Source of the DNA: Myoxocephalus aenaeus
Lineage: Eukaryota; Chordata; Actinopteri; Perciformes; Cottidae
Assembly: GCA_038501785.1 (NCBI GenBank)
Contig: JBAMJR010000065.1
Location: 5,592,501 to 5,656,500 of the forward strand
Direction: 5' to 3'
DNA: 64,000 nucleotides
Below, in pieces: positions 11,427-24,068 of this stretch. Position 1 is the stretch's first letter; the number at the start of each line of letters is the position of its first letter. A program made the translations under genes and the position numbers. Under the pieces are notes generated by a model. The model saw only the letters and a program-made list of their open reading frames with translations. It searched no databases and was not told the DNA's origin.

Positions 11427-12629
11427 GTGGGAGGTATTAACTATTTTGAAGTACAGTTTGTACATAAAGTTAAAGCTGCAAAGTGATTTGTAGCACACAG
11501 TGCACAGTGACTAAATGACATCACCGGTGTTCCTTGTTGCCAGTCACAATTTCTTAATGACTGACTTTCAGAAGAAGCTGCCATCAATGACAGCCTTGTA
11601 CTTTGAAGAGCAAAGACGGAGACTTAAAACAAGAAAAGAGATGAGTATTTATTCCTTCTTCATTTCTTCCAGGAGTAAATGTCTACAGTGTATTGCACCA
11701 ACCCATTACTCTTTGGGACTTCATGGCTCTTTTTTTTGTCTCTGTAGAAAGATTGAGTGAAAGCACTTCTTGTCCTCTAGAATTAGCCTTGGGTGCCCTT
11801 TTATATCGCCTGTTCTAATGGCAGTGAATTATGCTGACAAAGTGAGTGCTGTAAAGGCCACCAGCCAAAAGACTTGTTGAAGTTCTCATAAGAATTCAGA
11901 AAAACAGAGAGTACATTGAATTCTTCTTCCACTTCCCTAGGGCAAGGAGCATAGCGAGGTGGTAAAGTTGGTCTTGGCTGTGAAAATGCAGCGAAAGCAG
12001 CCCGGCTAATCCTTGCGGAGAGCCATCGTGACTCTAATGATACGCCGTGCGCATTTCATCTGTCTGGTCCTGCTGACCCTGACTCGCTCTGATCAGGCTT
12101 TAAGGAAGCTGAGGATTACATTAGCTTTGTTTGTTTGCTAGAAGGTGAGAATAGAAGGCACAGAGACCTTGTTCTTGAAAAGAAGCAGACAAGCTGTCTG
12201 CCAAACAGAGAAGCAGCTACTCTCAGCTCCCTATAGAACAGATTTCTCATCACCTGTCCGCTTTGTGTATCCGGCCTCGAGCAACGTCATGCTCTAAGGT
12301 CCACATTGTGTACATTATTCAAGAGACACAATGGTCTCCTCAAAGCTGTATTATAGTATAGTTTCAAGCTGAAACTGATTAGATGTTAGTGGTCAAAGGT
12401 GAAGGTGATTTCACCTGAAACGTTTTTTTTTTGCACTTAACTGATAAATAATGTAAAGCTGTGATAAAGGTTCATGATCTAATATTACAACCTTCTATAT
12501 CTGGTACAACCCATGAATCTCATGAACTAATGTCTTCCTACATTAGCATCAGCCAGAGTTCTGCACCACTCCAGTTTCACAAAGCCATGCCTGCCCTGCA
12601 CCGGCAAAGCTTAGTACCTGAACAAAATC
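11427..12629. other. Unassigned non-coding stretch
   Basis: No exon or repeat recognised. The 81-codon frame at 11515-11760 has no known family. Confidence 0.5.
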
Positions 12630-12835
12630 CTTGACCTGCCCCACTGAACAAAGAGTTCAACATTGTGGTATGCTCATTTGTTTTCTTGCATAAAGTAAGA
12701 CAAGAAGATTGATACCACTCTGAAATCATCTTCCTTAGATATATAGCTACAGCCGAGCTAGCTTAGCTTAGCATAAAGACTAGGAGCAGGTTGCCTAGCT
12801 CTGTCTGGAATAAATCAGCCGACCAGCACCTCTAC
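12630..12835 (+). repeat. Teleost SINE-like repeat, family C copy 1
   Basis: Blocks such as agaagattgataccactct, agcttagcttagcataaagact, cctagctctgtctgg and gaccagcacctct, in this order, are characteristic of a common fish interspersed repeat. A diverged relative lies at 59640-59830. There is no coding capacity. I cannot say from the sequence how it is mobilised. Confidence 0.6.
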
Positions 12836-15800
12836 TTTCTACTTCTACTAATATACTGTACTTTTTACTCCATTACATTGATTATACAGTTTTAGTGGAT
12901 TTGCAGATTCAGAGTATTGACACAAAATGGAAATACTACTACTATACTAAATTATGATGTATTATAAAAGTTAAGCTAGACAGCAGCAATATATCAAATA
13001 ATTTAAATGATCTTCACCTTTACCAGCTGCAACATCACACTGATGTACACATGAATGCATCACTAATTATAATGTAATATACATTATTCTGAAATGGGCA
13101 TATTGAGTACCTTTACTGTAGTCCCGTTAATGCTTTATGACATTAACTTAAGTAATATTGTAAATAGTTGTACCCATTTTATTGCTTCTTTTATAGAATA
13201 AGATCTAACAACGTCTTCCACGACTGGCTGCCAATAACCAGTAGCTCTACTAGTTGCTTAAACAAGAGGCCCAAATGTTCTTTGGAACTGTAATGAAGCC
13301 CAACACAAAGCGACTGGCGTGTGCATCAGAGGCATGTTTGAAATGCAACAGAGCTCCCTATCCATCAGAGTTTTAAGATGTCTCCGTGGAGATGATTGAC
13401 GACAGTAAAAGGCCGCTCTGGAGAGAGGCCCCGGGTGAACAGATGAGATCACAAATCTCATCTCTTTCTGTCTCTTTCTCTTTCTCTGTCACCGTCTCTC
13501 TCCCTCTCTGCGACATACACGAGCACAGGTGCAACACACACAAACAGTGCATATCTCAACATTTTTATCACTTTTTTTTTCTCCTTTCATCTTCATGGTG
13601 GCAGTAAAAGGCATGGAGAAAAAAAAAAGTTCAAGGTAAAAGGAAAAAAAAAGTCCCAGACAAGAGTCTGAGCAAGTCTTCAAGGTTCTTGGGAAGATAT
13701 GAATTGTGACTCTGTATGATGAATACGTATGGACATCTTAAAATGGGCGCGCAGAGTGTACTTCCCAGATTCCAAAGTCTGTATTTTTATCCTGAGAGGT
13801 GGACCTAGTCAATACGTGCAGAGTGATTTGGTCTTTCTCATCTGTGGAAGCAGATGTTAATGTGGGCTTTCATGGGAGGGTGAACCAGGAATCAGTCCAA
13901 TAATGGTTGGTTTAGTTGTTGTGTGAGGGGAGTACGCATTAAGAGACAGAGAGATTGCCACAGGCTGGATTCAAGGCCATTTTCACCATCAACTTCAAGG
14001 AATTTCACTGATTTAGCATTTCTAAAACCTTTCAGAATCTTGGCAACCAACCATGGCCAGAAGCTATGAAGAACCTTGATGCTACTGCAGGATCATGTCC
14101 CTCTGTCATGTCATTTCATTAGTGTAATGACCCATCGATTTAGAATTTATGCAACAAATTGTATTGCGGCTGGCCGTGCGCCAAGTCAATCACAGGCCGG
14201 GGCCGGCTGTGCATCTTGGCAAAAAGAAGGCGATTAAGATGGCTTGTGAGGATTTCTGTTTCTCCACCCTGACAACGAGGATGCAGCCCACTCGCAAGCA
14301 CACCTGACCGGGTTTCCTCCTTTCTTAACCTCGTCTCCGCCAGGGGATGGGAGGAGGAGGTTTTGGCACATTTAGCCGTATAAAGCATGTGGTGCAGAGA
14401 TGTGAATGGCTCAGAGCTGGAGCAACAGATGGAGGCTCGGCAACGTCGTTGAGGGCCGGATCGTGTTCACAGCAGCTTGAAATCACGCTCAAACTCGATG
14501 TGGATTTGCGACTGTTGAAGTAGATTTGGTTCGCCTTCAAGATCGTCTGGGCTCCCCCACAGAGGGTCACCCCTCTGGACAATACGATTCCCTCTGCCCC
14601 TCTCTTACATTCACAGCTTGGTTTCTGTTAACGATTTGACCTGCAGCCGTTTGACAGAATAAGGTTGTCTTACACAGTAATGTTAAACAATGTGTGAAAC
14701 ACCCAGTGGCAATCGGGGGGGTCCCGTCTAATGAAATTAGACACTTTTAAAATACATTTTAGGGAAAATTGCAAGTGATAAATAATCATATTATTTTAGA
14801 GACCCCCGTCATTTACAATTGTGGCTTTCATATCCAATTTACATGACCGTTACTAATTCCAGTAACACACTATTACTTAAATATTTTTTTGGGGGGGAGT
14901 CGACTTGTTTGCTGTCTTACTAGGGGATGGATAGTAAGGTATATACTGTATACAGTTTGTCAGTCCTACATTCAATAAACAGACTGGTGATGTTAGCGAG
15001 GCAGCAACAGATTGGCTCACTGTCTGTCGACGGATAAGCCTCTGTGGGCCAGGTGCTGTATTTATTTAGCCAGTGGACTTCCGCGCCAAGACTTCTTTGT
15101 ACGTGCGTTGCTCATTGTTTACAGTCTGATCAGCAGTTTGAGATGTGACACTGGAGTTGAGAGACGACGTGGACCACGGGATTGTTTCAAAAGTAGCCAT
15201 TTCATTAAAGTTAATTTGATCCCAATAAAGAGCTAAATCGTTATCCAATGATAGCCGGTTAGCTCTGAGGTCGCATTTCGGGTTTCAGCCTCTTCTGCTG
15301 TCCAAACGGACTGTTTACAAACACGATTCGATTCATCAATACTACTGGGACCAGAACGCTTCCAATACCAAACTCTTGTCTGGATAAGAATGCAGAATCT
15401 GTTTTCAATATTAGCGTGGGGGCTGATGATGTAAGAAGGTGGCTAGCGTCCCATTATATATGCTGTGTTCTCTTAGCTGGCTGGCTAACCATTGGTGTGT
15501 CTACACTTAGGAATCACCTAGGGTTTGTTCAGAGTTGTAAATATGTGGCTTCAATGTCGGACTTTTTGTCGTGCTGCATGAGGTCACCGCCAATAAGCTA
15601 GCTGGGGATGGTAATTGAAAACCTCCAAACCGAATGCTGGCGGCTTGTTTAACCATCATGTCTCAGTTTCTTCCTCTGTGATCTGTATGTGGAGGCTTTG
15701 GAGTTTTAGAAGGCGCCTTTGATCGACTTGAAGTAAGTAACAGAAAGCAATACAAGGAATAATGTAACAGAGTACTTCTGCCGTGAAGTAATTAGTAAAG

Positions 15801-17729
15801 TGATGTACTCTTTCAGTGCATATCCATCTGTTCCCTTCTTGTGATGAGCATTACTAATAGTGTGCGTTAGCGAAGATATTAACGGATATGTTCGATATCT
15901 ATTGAAACTGAGCTAACATTTGACCTTTCCAGCAACATGTCTGTCAGTATGTGTCTGTTTCAGCGCTGCTGCAACATGGCTCCTCAAAGATCGCCGTTTG
16001 TCCCCATTCATCTCACACACTGCTCCCACTTTAACGTATTGGCATTTCTGAGGTGCTTGGCGGTAATTGTCAACCACATGGCGGCTCCTCGTTTGTTTCG
16101 CTGACATTTTGCCTTTGGTTGATTGTGTATTTAACAGGGGAAGGGAGGCAAAATTAATTGGCGAGAGGCCCTAATCTGTCTCCTTGAAATGTCACCCCTG
16201 TATTGTGATGCCTACACTGACACAGTGGCACACAAGAGGCAGCAACTGAAGGGAAAACGCAGTGAAAGCAAACAAGAAAAGAATCATATAACACAAAATG
16301 AAAAGAAAAAGAGGGAGATAAACACCAGATGCATTGTTCTCATAATGTGGGGTTTAACCTCAACATAACCATACAACAATTGAAAATTACCAAGCATTTA
16401 CGTTATGGGCTCTTCAGTTGAATCTTTGGGCTCTGGAGATGAACGATATCTGTTGCAGGAGTTTTCGAAGCTTCACTGCTGCTTGAGAAACGGGTGATTT
16501 GTTGCTCTACTCTGGTTGGTCTGTCATAATCCATGTTGTGAGCAGTGTTGAAGTTTGCATGCGAGGCATAACTGAGAAAGTACAAGCTGCCCTACAAAGC
16601 CCAAAATGTAGGTAAGAACAGCATACGTTTTGAGTCAAAACAAGACGATTCTTTACTATTTTTCAACCTGGATCTCAGTCTGATAATTATGGGTATTCTG
16701 ACTAATAGGGACTAATGTGGGTATTCTGACTTATAGTGCTAACTTTGCACCCGCCACCTTTATTGTAAAGATTCGGGAAATGCAATTAAACGTGGAAAAA
16801 CAATGTATATCGGGGAGAGCCATGCGAGCCTTCCAGTGTCTCTGATACTGAACAAAAGTAGAAGCTGAAATTCCCCCCAGACATGATCAAACTACAGCAT
16901 GTTTGGTTGAACCTGAACAATAGATTTTCAAATTCCAAAGGAGAAGTCAGATCCAGAGGGGTTCTTATTTCTTTCTTTCTTTTTTCGCCCTCGGGGTCAG
17001 GCAAAGATGCCTTTTCTCTGCATCTGAAATATTAGAGAACTTTCCTAATACCCTGCTCTTGCTCATTCTTCACCAAGAACACGGATGCCAACGCAGAATT
17101 GCATGTACGTCAAATATCTCAGCACAGATTTCTAATTCCCCCCCCACCTCAACCCAATGCCTCCACCGCTGCCGTCCACCCACGCATCTCTGTGGACGAC
17201 ATGAGAGCCACGTACTTGTGTAAAAGCCTCGACACCTTAAACCTACTTATAGCACTCGAACTGTGGGGTGCACAAATGTTAATTTGAATTGGGTCAGTCC
17301 TGATTGTTCATGCGTTTGTCTCCAAGTTTATAATTTCTCTATGATGTCAAAAGAGACACACAGAGGCAGCAATGTAATTACTTAATTGTGAATTCACAAA
17401 ACAAAAGAAATATATTCCTTGTAAGCTTGCTTATTATGTGTGCGCACTGAGCACCTTTCTCCGGATGACCTCAGAGGAGGGTGTCGACAGCAGCAAGAAT
17501 GTCATACAGTTACATCATACTCGTCTAAGGCGTTTTAATTAACCACAGGCCTCCATCATTAGTGGCGTTGAATTTAATACACTTTTGTCCCTGTTGTTGT
17601 TTCAAGCTTTACTTCAAGTTTTTCATTAGTTCAGATGTTTGAAGGTTTTTTTCCCCTACCGTCTGGTCATTCTACTCTTACTTTAAGAGAAGATGTTAGT
17701 TCTATTCCTCTGCACATCGTGAAGTTCCC
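12836..17729. other. Long unassigned stretch
   Basis: No exon is supported. Minor features are a CT-rich run at about 13460-13513, a short local duplication around gtgggtattctgact at 16688-16736, and a weak stretch near 15720-15800 resembling teleost repeats built on gtaatta-gtaaagt phrases. 14930-15720 contains gctagc-rich sequence that may be old repeat, but I could not assign it. Confidence 0.45.
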
Positions 17730-17995
17730 TTTGTTTTATGCCTCTGCATCAGCGAGAGCCGTGGCCGATCGCATTGTGTTTTTGGGGGTTGTCCGTCCGT
17801 CCGGTCCATTCTAATGAAGGGCAACACCTTGAGGGAATTGGGAACGCACGTCCACGCCCACTCAAGGATGAACTGATTAAAATTGGGTGGTCAAATGTCA
17901 CTGTGACCTCACAGGCCATAACTCAACAAGGCATATGCTAATTAGGACAATTCATCACAAATGTCGAACGGGATAAAATGATGACATTTTGGACA
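17730..17995 (+). repeat. Teleost interspersed repeat with ggccataactcaa motif
   Basis: The sequence contains, in order, gggggttgtccgtccgtcc, ctcaaggatgaactgatta, gtcactgtgacctcacaggcc, ataactcaacaaggcat and gggataaaatgatgacattt. I know this as a widespread animal and fish interspersed repeat without protein-coding capacity. Ends were placed where similarity to the remembered consensus fades, so they are approximate. Confidence 0.55.
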
Positions 17996-18700
17996 GACAT
18001 AAACTGCGGCATGGCATATAACCACTACGCGGTAAATCCATTTTATTACTATCATAATATTACAGTTATTTCATGTCATTACTGAAAACTGCTCAACCAT
18101 GATCATAAATACATTTCGATCAATCAGAATTGACCAATCAGACAGGCGTCCGAATAAACCTTTCACAAAGACACGCAGATCAAAGTCACATTCAATCGTT
18201 CATGCATTCATAATGATTGTCTCTTTAGTTTGTTTTATATACAGACAGTGCATTGTTTGTTAAATAAATAACTTGTGAACAGAGAAATGAAGAGAGTTTT
18301 AGCGGACTGATGAAACGGACTGAAAGTGAATATGTTCATCTCAGTCGAAAAGAAAAACCGCATGGCATAAATCTCATTAAGGGTGCCGGGGGACGCTGAG
18401 AATCAATGCAGCCTGGAAAAACTGGTCCGGATGTCCAAGGTTAGGTTCTGCAATTAAAATGAGGGAAAAAAATATTAATATAACTAATGAAAAATGTATA
18501 TATTTTAAATTCCAGTATACATAAACCGATAGAAAGACACACATTAACCCGCATTCACCTTTTAGATGCCGGGGTTAAATATGCCTATTGGCATAGATTC
18601 AAACTCATCAAAGCAGGCAAATTATCAGTTTCCCGTTCGTCAGACATGAGAGCAGCTAATGATCCTGCCCACGCAGATATATAAACGCGTTAGCTTAGCA
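17996..18700. other. Unassigned AT-rich stretch
   Basis: No repeat or exon is recognised. If the candidate exon at 18714-18933 is real, this is the start of its downstream intron (minus strand). Confidence 0.45.
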
Positions 18701-18713
18701 GTTTGATACTTAC

Positions 18714-18933
18714 ACACAAACATGCGAATGCACATGCCGCAGAAGGCGACGACTTGGGAGATCTGCAGCGCCCGGCCGCATTCTGCGCTCATCAGGCAGT
18801 CCCTCGTCTTCAAGCAGCACTTGGGACATTTGCACCCCGAGCTTTTGTCCTCCGTCTCCTCGTGTTTCCGGGGCTGACTCTGTATCGTGTCCCCGTGGTC
18901 TTCATCCCAGTCGTTGCCCTCACCTCTTCCCAT
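18714..18933 (-). CDS. Candidate first coding exon, cysteine-rich, gene not recognised
   Basis: Read on the minus strand, an ATG at 18933 with A at -3 and G at +4 opens 73 codons plus one base. The reading ends at 18714, next to a strong donor (GTAAGT read from 18713). The encoded segment starts MGRGEGNDWDEDHGD, is acidic and polar for about 33 residues, then turns cysteine-rich (GCKCPKCCLKTRDCLMSAEC) and ends in a mildly hydrophobic part (VVAFCGMCIRMFV). Third codon positions are mostly G or C, unlike the flanking DNA, which supports real coding. There is no signal peptide at the start. I do not recognise the gene and found no partner exon in this window. The following exon should lie at lower coordinates. 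The plus strand is also open here (18703-18942), so a chance open frame in a GC-rich patch remains possible. Confidence 0.4.
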
Positions 18934-20400
18934 GATGCTTGATGCTCTGTTTTGCGGTTGTTCTTTTTTGACAATCGGCAAGGGAAGTAAGAAAAAAAAA
19001 AAAGCTTGAGGATAGATAGATCCTCAAGAAAAGAAGAAAAAAAAGGCAAGAATGTATCACTGTATGTGTGCCACAGCTTCACTACAGCTGAACACACGTT
19101 ATGTGTTGAACCATGTTACTCCCACGCTCTCGTGCTCCACAATACAAGCATTACAGTAACAACATCCAGAGTCCAAGATGTCATAATGCCTTGATTTTTG
19201 TTTCTTTTGTCTGAGACTTGGCAGCTCTGGCTATAAAGCAGTAAATGCTATGAGTCAACACTTTGTTTTTTTCCTCACCTTACTTTGATTCTCGGAATGT
19301 TTGCAACTACGCAAGTAGCATTCCTGCTAGAGGACATAGAGTAACACAACAACTACGTATGAAATCAATTATTTGAGACAGGCGACTGAATCCGTGTGAT
19401 GAAGAAGTTCTTTCCTTATAAGGCCTTTCAAATAAGAACAGAACATATGACGCGCAGAACTTTTCACTTTCATTAAAGAGAAATCATTAACACTCAAGTC
19501 CCTTTATGAACACTTTATTGAGTGAAGTCACATTGATTTGACAGATTAACAATTCTTCCACACTGATGATCATTTCTCGTGCCAGGAGTTGAGGCCCCGC
19601 TGTTTTAACTGTCGGATACAATTGCTCCCCACAGACATTATCAGATATTAAGTGATAACCCTGATGGTGAAATAACATCTTATCTATGCCATCGGGTGGC
19701 TCCCCATTTATTACCACTGACAGTAAATTAGATTGCTGGCATCTGGAGGGTATACTGGCATTTTGAGTGCACCTTTTCCATCTCATTCTGCTTTCAAAAC
19801 TCCATTGGTTTTCAATCATAAGTAATGAAATTCCATCAGCCTCGTCGACCATGAAAGCAACTCGGAAAAGGAAGTGAGAGACGGCCATTAAGAGCAGAGA
19901 AAACGAGTAGCGGTCTTACCCTTTTGCTTTCAGAGTCGCCCCTCTGTCGACTTGAATCTTCTCCTTTTGTAGAGTGGACTATTTTTAAGAGAAGAGTAGT
20001 GAACACACACCTTCAGCCTTGCAGACACTCACACGCTGTTCTGAACAAAAGGGTGTCAGCCTGGGGGTTGAGCCTCAGCCTGCATGAACAGAGCAGGTGT
20101 GTCTGCAGGTTTAACAGGTTTGACCGAGAGGGACAGAGAGGATTGTGTTTACAGCTAACCTCCCGTTTGGTCTTAAAGGTGCAATAAGTGGTGCATGTGG
20201 GGACGAGAGGTTTCAGTGTCACACAAACAAACAAACACACAGACAAATAAACAAACAGACACCTGGCACCAAATATGTTCTAATTCATGTTTATAAACAC
20301 AGCAGTAAAACATATTTATATTTCAATTATGATCATTTGAGAAACAGTGTTTAGAATGTGTATGTGATTATTCTTCACATTTGAGTGGTCATACATATTA
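18934..20400. other. Unassigned stretch upstream of the candidate exon
   Basis: A promoter for the candidate minus-strand exon would lie here, but I see no TATA box or clear CpG island. A 133-codon frame on the minus strand at 19487-19888 stays open but has no family, no basic codon bias and no splice support. Confidence 0.4.
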
Positions 20401-20490
20401 TTTTATATATAGATAGATAGAGAGAGATATAGATAGATAGATAGATATATCCATAGATATATAGACAGATACATGGATGGATAGATCAAT

Positions 20491-20534
<44 letters not shown>

Positions 20535-20580
20535 ATTTATAGACAGACAGACAGATGGATAGATTGATAGATAGATAAAT

Positions 20581-20619
<39 letters not shown>

Positions 20620-20661
20620 TCCATATATAGTTACAAAGATAGATAGATAGATAAACTAATG
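20401..20661. repeat. Compound microsatellite: (GATA)n, (GACA)n, (TA)n
   Basis: Interleaved GATA, GACA/GATG and two long TA runs (about 20495-20532 and 20585-20617) are bordered by ccata and tccat phrases. The two TA blocks and flanking atagat/atccat motifs suggest a duplicated unit. Confidence 0.9.
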
Positions 20662-23648
20662 TGAAGTGAAATTTCAACTTTTAATTTGCATAAATCCTTC
20701 GATGATGTCTTATAATGGCCCAAAACTAATACATTTCTCCTCAGCGGCGTGACAGAATATCTTCACAAGTGTGTTTCCTCAGTGTTGCAGAGGAAATGCA
20801 ATCAAGCTGTAATAAATAATTACACAGGATAATGAATTGATTAGGCGGCACATTTCATTACATGATGAACAATGATGAATCCAGAAAAGCAATTTAGGGA
20901 AGCAATTAAAAGCACCAAAAATGTGGAATATATTCAAAGAATTGCATTACTGATCCATTCATCATCTATGAATGTAGCGACGTAAAATGTCCAATAATTC
21001 ATTAGTCTTGTCTAAACGTAACATTTGAATTGGTAGATAGGATGAGAGGAAAACACATAGAAACGTGTGTGTTTGTGTGTCAAGGGTATCCCAGCAACAA
21101 TTAGGAATATCGGGGAAGAATTTGTGTTATTGTGCACGATGTATTTACGTTATGAGCCGGCACGGATGAGTGGTGTTACTTCCGTCCAAGGACATACAAC
21201 TGTTGCACTTAGAGTAAGAAAGCGCTATAATGGAATAATAGAACTAATCAATACTTTACTTCCTGCTTTCACAGTCACAGCAGTAAGTGGGAGCAGAAAA
21301 ATGCAGCGGGAGAACATTTCAGCAATGTTAAAAACTACACGAGGTGAGATACATTCAATGTTTTCTGATCAAGACAGGACACTTAAATTCCATTAAATTA
21401 TTTTCCGACATCAATTTGTATCTCTTTCAAGGTTGTTTTTCGCTGTTAAATTAATATAATTGCCACTTTTTTGTTGATAGTTATAATACCCACAGGAATC
21501 TGAGGTTATTGCAGGCACTAATTTACCAGTTATGAATGAGCCACTAATAAGCCAAATAAAAGACACGCTTCTCCTCCACTTTTAAAGTTACCGTAATTTG
21601 ATTTAAATCACATCTAATACAGAAAAAATTATGATATTTATGACGTATTTGTCGTTCCAACCAGAAAGTGACCTAGTGATGCACTCAAAGATAAAAGGTG
21701 GTGAACTACGGCTTGACACATGCTTTTTTTGATCGACCTTATAGCAACCAGACTGTGACATGTTTCATATACACGTAGAGACGCATAGCTTAAAAGAAGA
21801 AGAAGAACGCTCGGGTCTACGCACCTTCATCACCCGTAACATCACGTTCAAACTGTGTATTAAGTGAAGCAAAATCCATTTCAGATTTTAATTACTTCAT
21901 CGTGGTGTTAGTCAAGTACGGAGTAACAGCTCGCTCTGCTTCTGGGAAATGTTGACAGGGTGACAAGTTTTATTCACGCCTACATTGGAAGGGATATTTT
22001 GCTCAATAGGCAAAACAACAACATTTGACTGCCACCAGGCTGTTTAATGATGCTAACGAGATGAATCAAAACTGGTGTGTCAACTGTAGTCTGGGTAGCC
22101 CGTGTGTATCCACACCGCTTGGTGTATGATCAGAGTTGCGTGTGGCAGCAGGACACAGAGTGGCATTTGCATTTCTCCTCTTTTTCTCTGTTCAAATTGC
22201 TCTATTACCCAACCAGGCAATACCTTTCAATATCTGGCAGAAACATGACAAGCAGTCCATCTCATCAGAGCCCGAGCCCACGCAGCCACCACAAATCCCA
22301 GGATGCACTCTGTCGGCTGCCATTGTCCACAGGCGCACGCACGGTTTTGGAATCGCTCAAACGCTTCTTAAAGCAACTCTTTTTTTTAGGGCAATAGGAG
22401 TGCCCTGCAAGGAAATGTTGAGCTGTGGCTTTAAAGAAGTAGATGATGGAAGAATATGCTCCCTTTGACAGTGCATTATTCTGCCTGATGGTGCACCTGT
22501 CACCTGCATTTTTCTGTAAAAATGAACACTGGGCCGGATGACAGGAAACCCTGCCTTTTTTAAATCTGGTTTGCCGTCCTCCAAAATAAATCTCAACTTT
22601 ACAAAAGTGAGACTGGTTTTCATCTGCACCTGTCTGTCAAAGTGTCAGAACTGAATGTCGGCTTCTGCTCTGCTGCTGCGCTTAGTGAGATCGGACAGTG
22701 CTCCGATCCACGGAGAGCCGGATATCTTTCTGCTCGACTGGTGGTTTTGCTTGTGTAAAGCCTTTGTAACTGATTTCAAGTGTCACAAAGTCATTCTCTG
22801 TCCAGTTTTTTTTTCCTCCTCCCATTCTGTCGCTCCCTTTAGCTGCTTTCTCGCTTCCCCACTGCATTGCCACTCTGCATCCATCCACCAGATGCACTCA
22901 CACTTTCCCACCTGTCCCAGTCACCTGCTTCTGCTTTCCCTCATCAGCCCTGCAGCATATAACCGGCACATTTCCATTGTTCCATGTCCTGCCAGATTGG
23001 CAGTGCAGCGTAATGCCTTGCTTTCCAGCCATCTGAATCTGAGTGTTTTATGTGAAGTAGATATACTGCAGGTTCATTGTTTTTTATTTGAATTTGAATC
23101 ATTATTCGCTGCAGAATTCTGAGGAGCAGATCCATTTTGACAGATTTTCACCCAGACTTTATGGCTCTAACAACCTTAAACTTGAGTTTCTAGAGGTCAT
23201 TTCACAGTAAACAAAGTCATTTTGCAATGTTAACATCTCAAAAAACTGCTTACAGTGATAGAAAGTGAAGAAATGTTTTGAAGAAAAGACCTTACTCACT
23301 GCTGATTATGCACCACGAGACCTTTAAAGGTTATAATGATTGAACTACCGATCATTTGCACTGCAAATTATGAAATCTTTTTGTATTGTTTTCTTGTTAC
23401 CAGATTTCAATGCACTTTTAGGAAGTCAATCTCCGTTTTAAAGATCCGAAGCACTCGCGCCGTAACACTGAACACGCTCTCAGTTGTTTGTTTGGGAGGA
23501 AATTATGAAGACATTATTATGTATTGTTTCCACGGGAGTTGATTCACTGTCAAATATAAAGTTTATCTCAGTCTGCCAGCCCACCTGGAGTTAATTACGT
23601 GAATGTAGGCCATACAGTCGGGCTCTGACCTCATCGCTTCCCATATGA
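20662..23648. other. Unassigned stretch
   Basis: Several frames of 100-155 codons are present (21067-21396, 22077-22468, 22655-23122). They have no recognisable domains, and antisense frames are equally open. I call no gene. Confidence 0.45.
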
Positions 23649-24068
23649 AGCTCAACACTGAGCGCCCACTTTTGTAAGTGAAATTCTCATTCATTCCCTC
23701 CATTGATGCACTGTATAATAAAGTCCATAAAGAGTTTTAAGCTTGGAACTAAGCCAACCATTTACGAGATGAATATTGACCATAAAACATTTGATACTAA
23801 GCCAAAAAAAAAAGGCAAATTGAAAAAAAGGCAAAGGTACAAGACCGTGTAATACATACGTAAAACATATTTTAGGAGTGAAGGACCAACTGATCCCATA
23901 AACCATTGCGAATGACGTCTCAGCCGTCTCTTTTCCTCTTGAAACTCCTGAGAAAGCGTTTACAGTAATCCTTGCTTTGAATAAGGACATATTCAGAAAA
24001 AAAAACAAAGAAATCCTCAAATCAGAATACAAATGGGATTTTCACTTCCGGAAACTCAGTGTTGAGCT
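23649..24068. mobile_element. MITE with 14-bp perfect terminal inverted repeats
   Basis: The element starts agctcaacactgag (23649-23662) and ends ctcagtgttgagct (24055-24068), an exact reverse complement. Inward similarity continues as a diverged second block (aagtgaaa-ttctcattc on the left against a ggaagtgaaaatccca-like reverse complement on the right). The 420-bp interior is non-coding. Phrases such as ttcattccctccattgatgcactgta match my memory of an abundant fish MITE. No target duplication is obvious, so the superfamily is undecided. Confidence 0.7.

Noticed and set aside
18703..18942. Plus-strand frame opposite the candidate exon
   Set aside because: Shadow of the minus-strand frame. 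No good splice site or start context on this strand.
19487..19888. 133-codon minus-strand frame
   Set aside because: No domain, no coding-type codon use and no splice context.
22655..23122. 155-codon plus-strand frame
   Set aside because: Longest non-repeat frame in the window, but low complexity (His/Ser/Leu/Cys), no domain, and antisense frames are also open.
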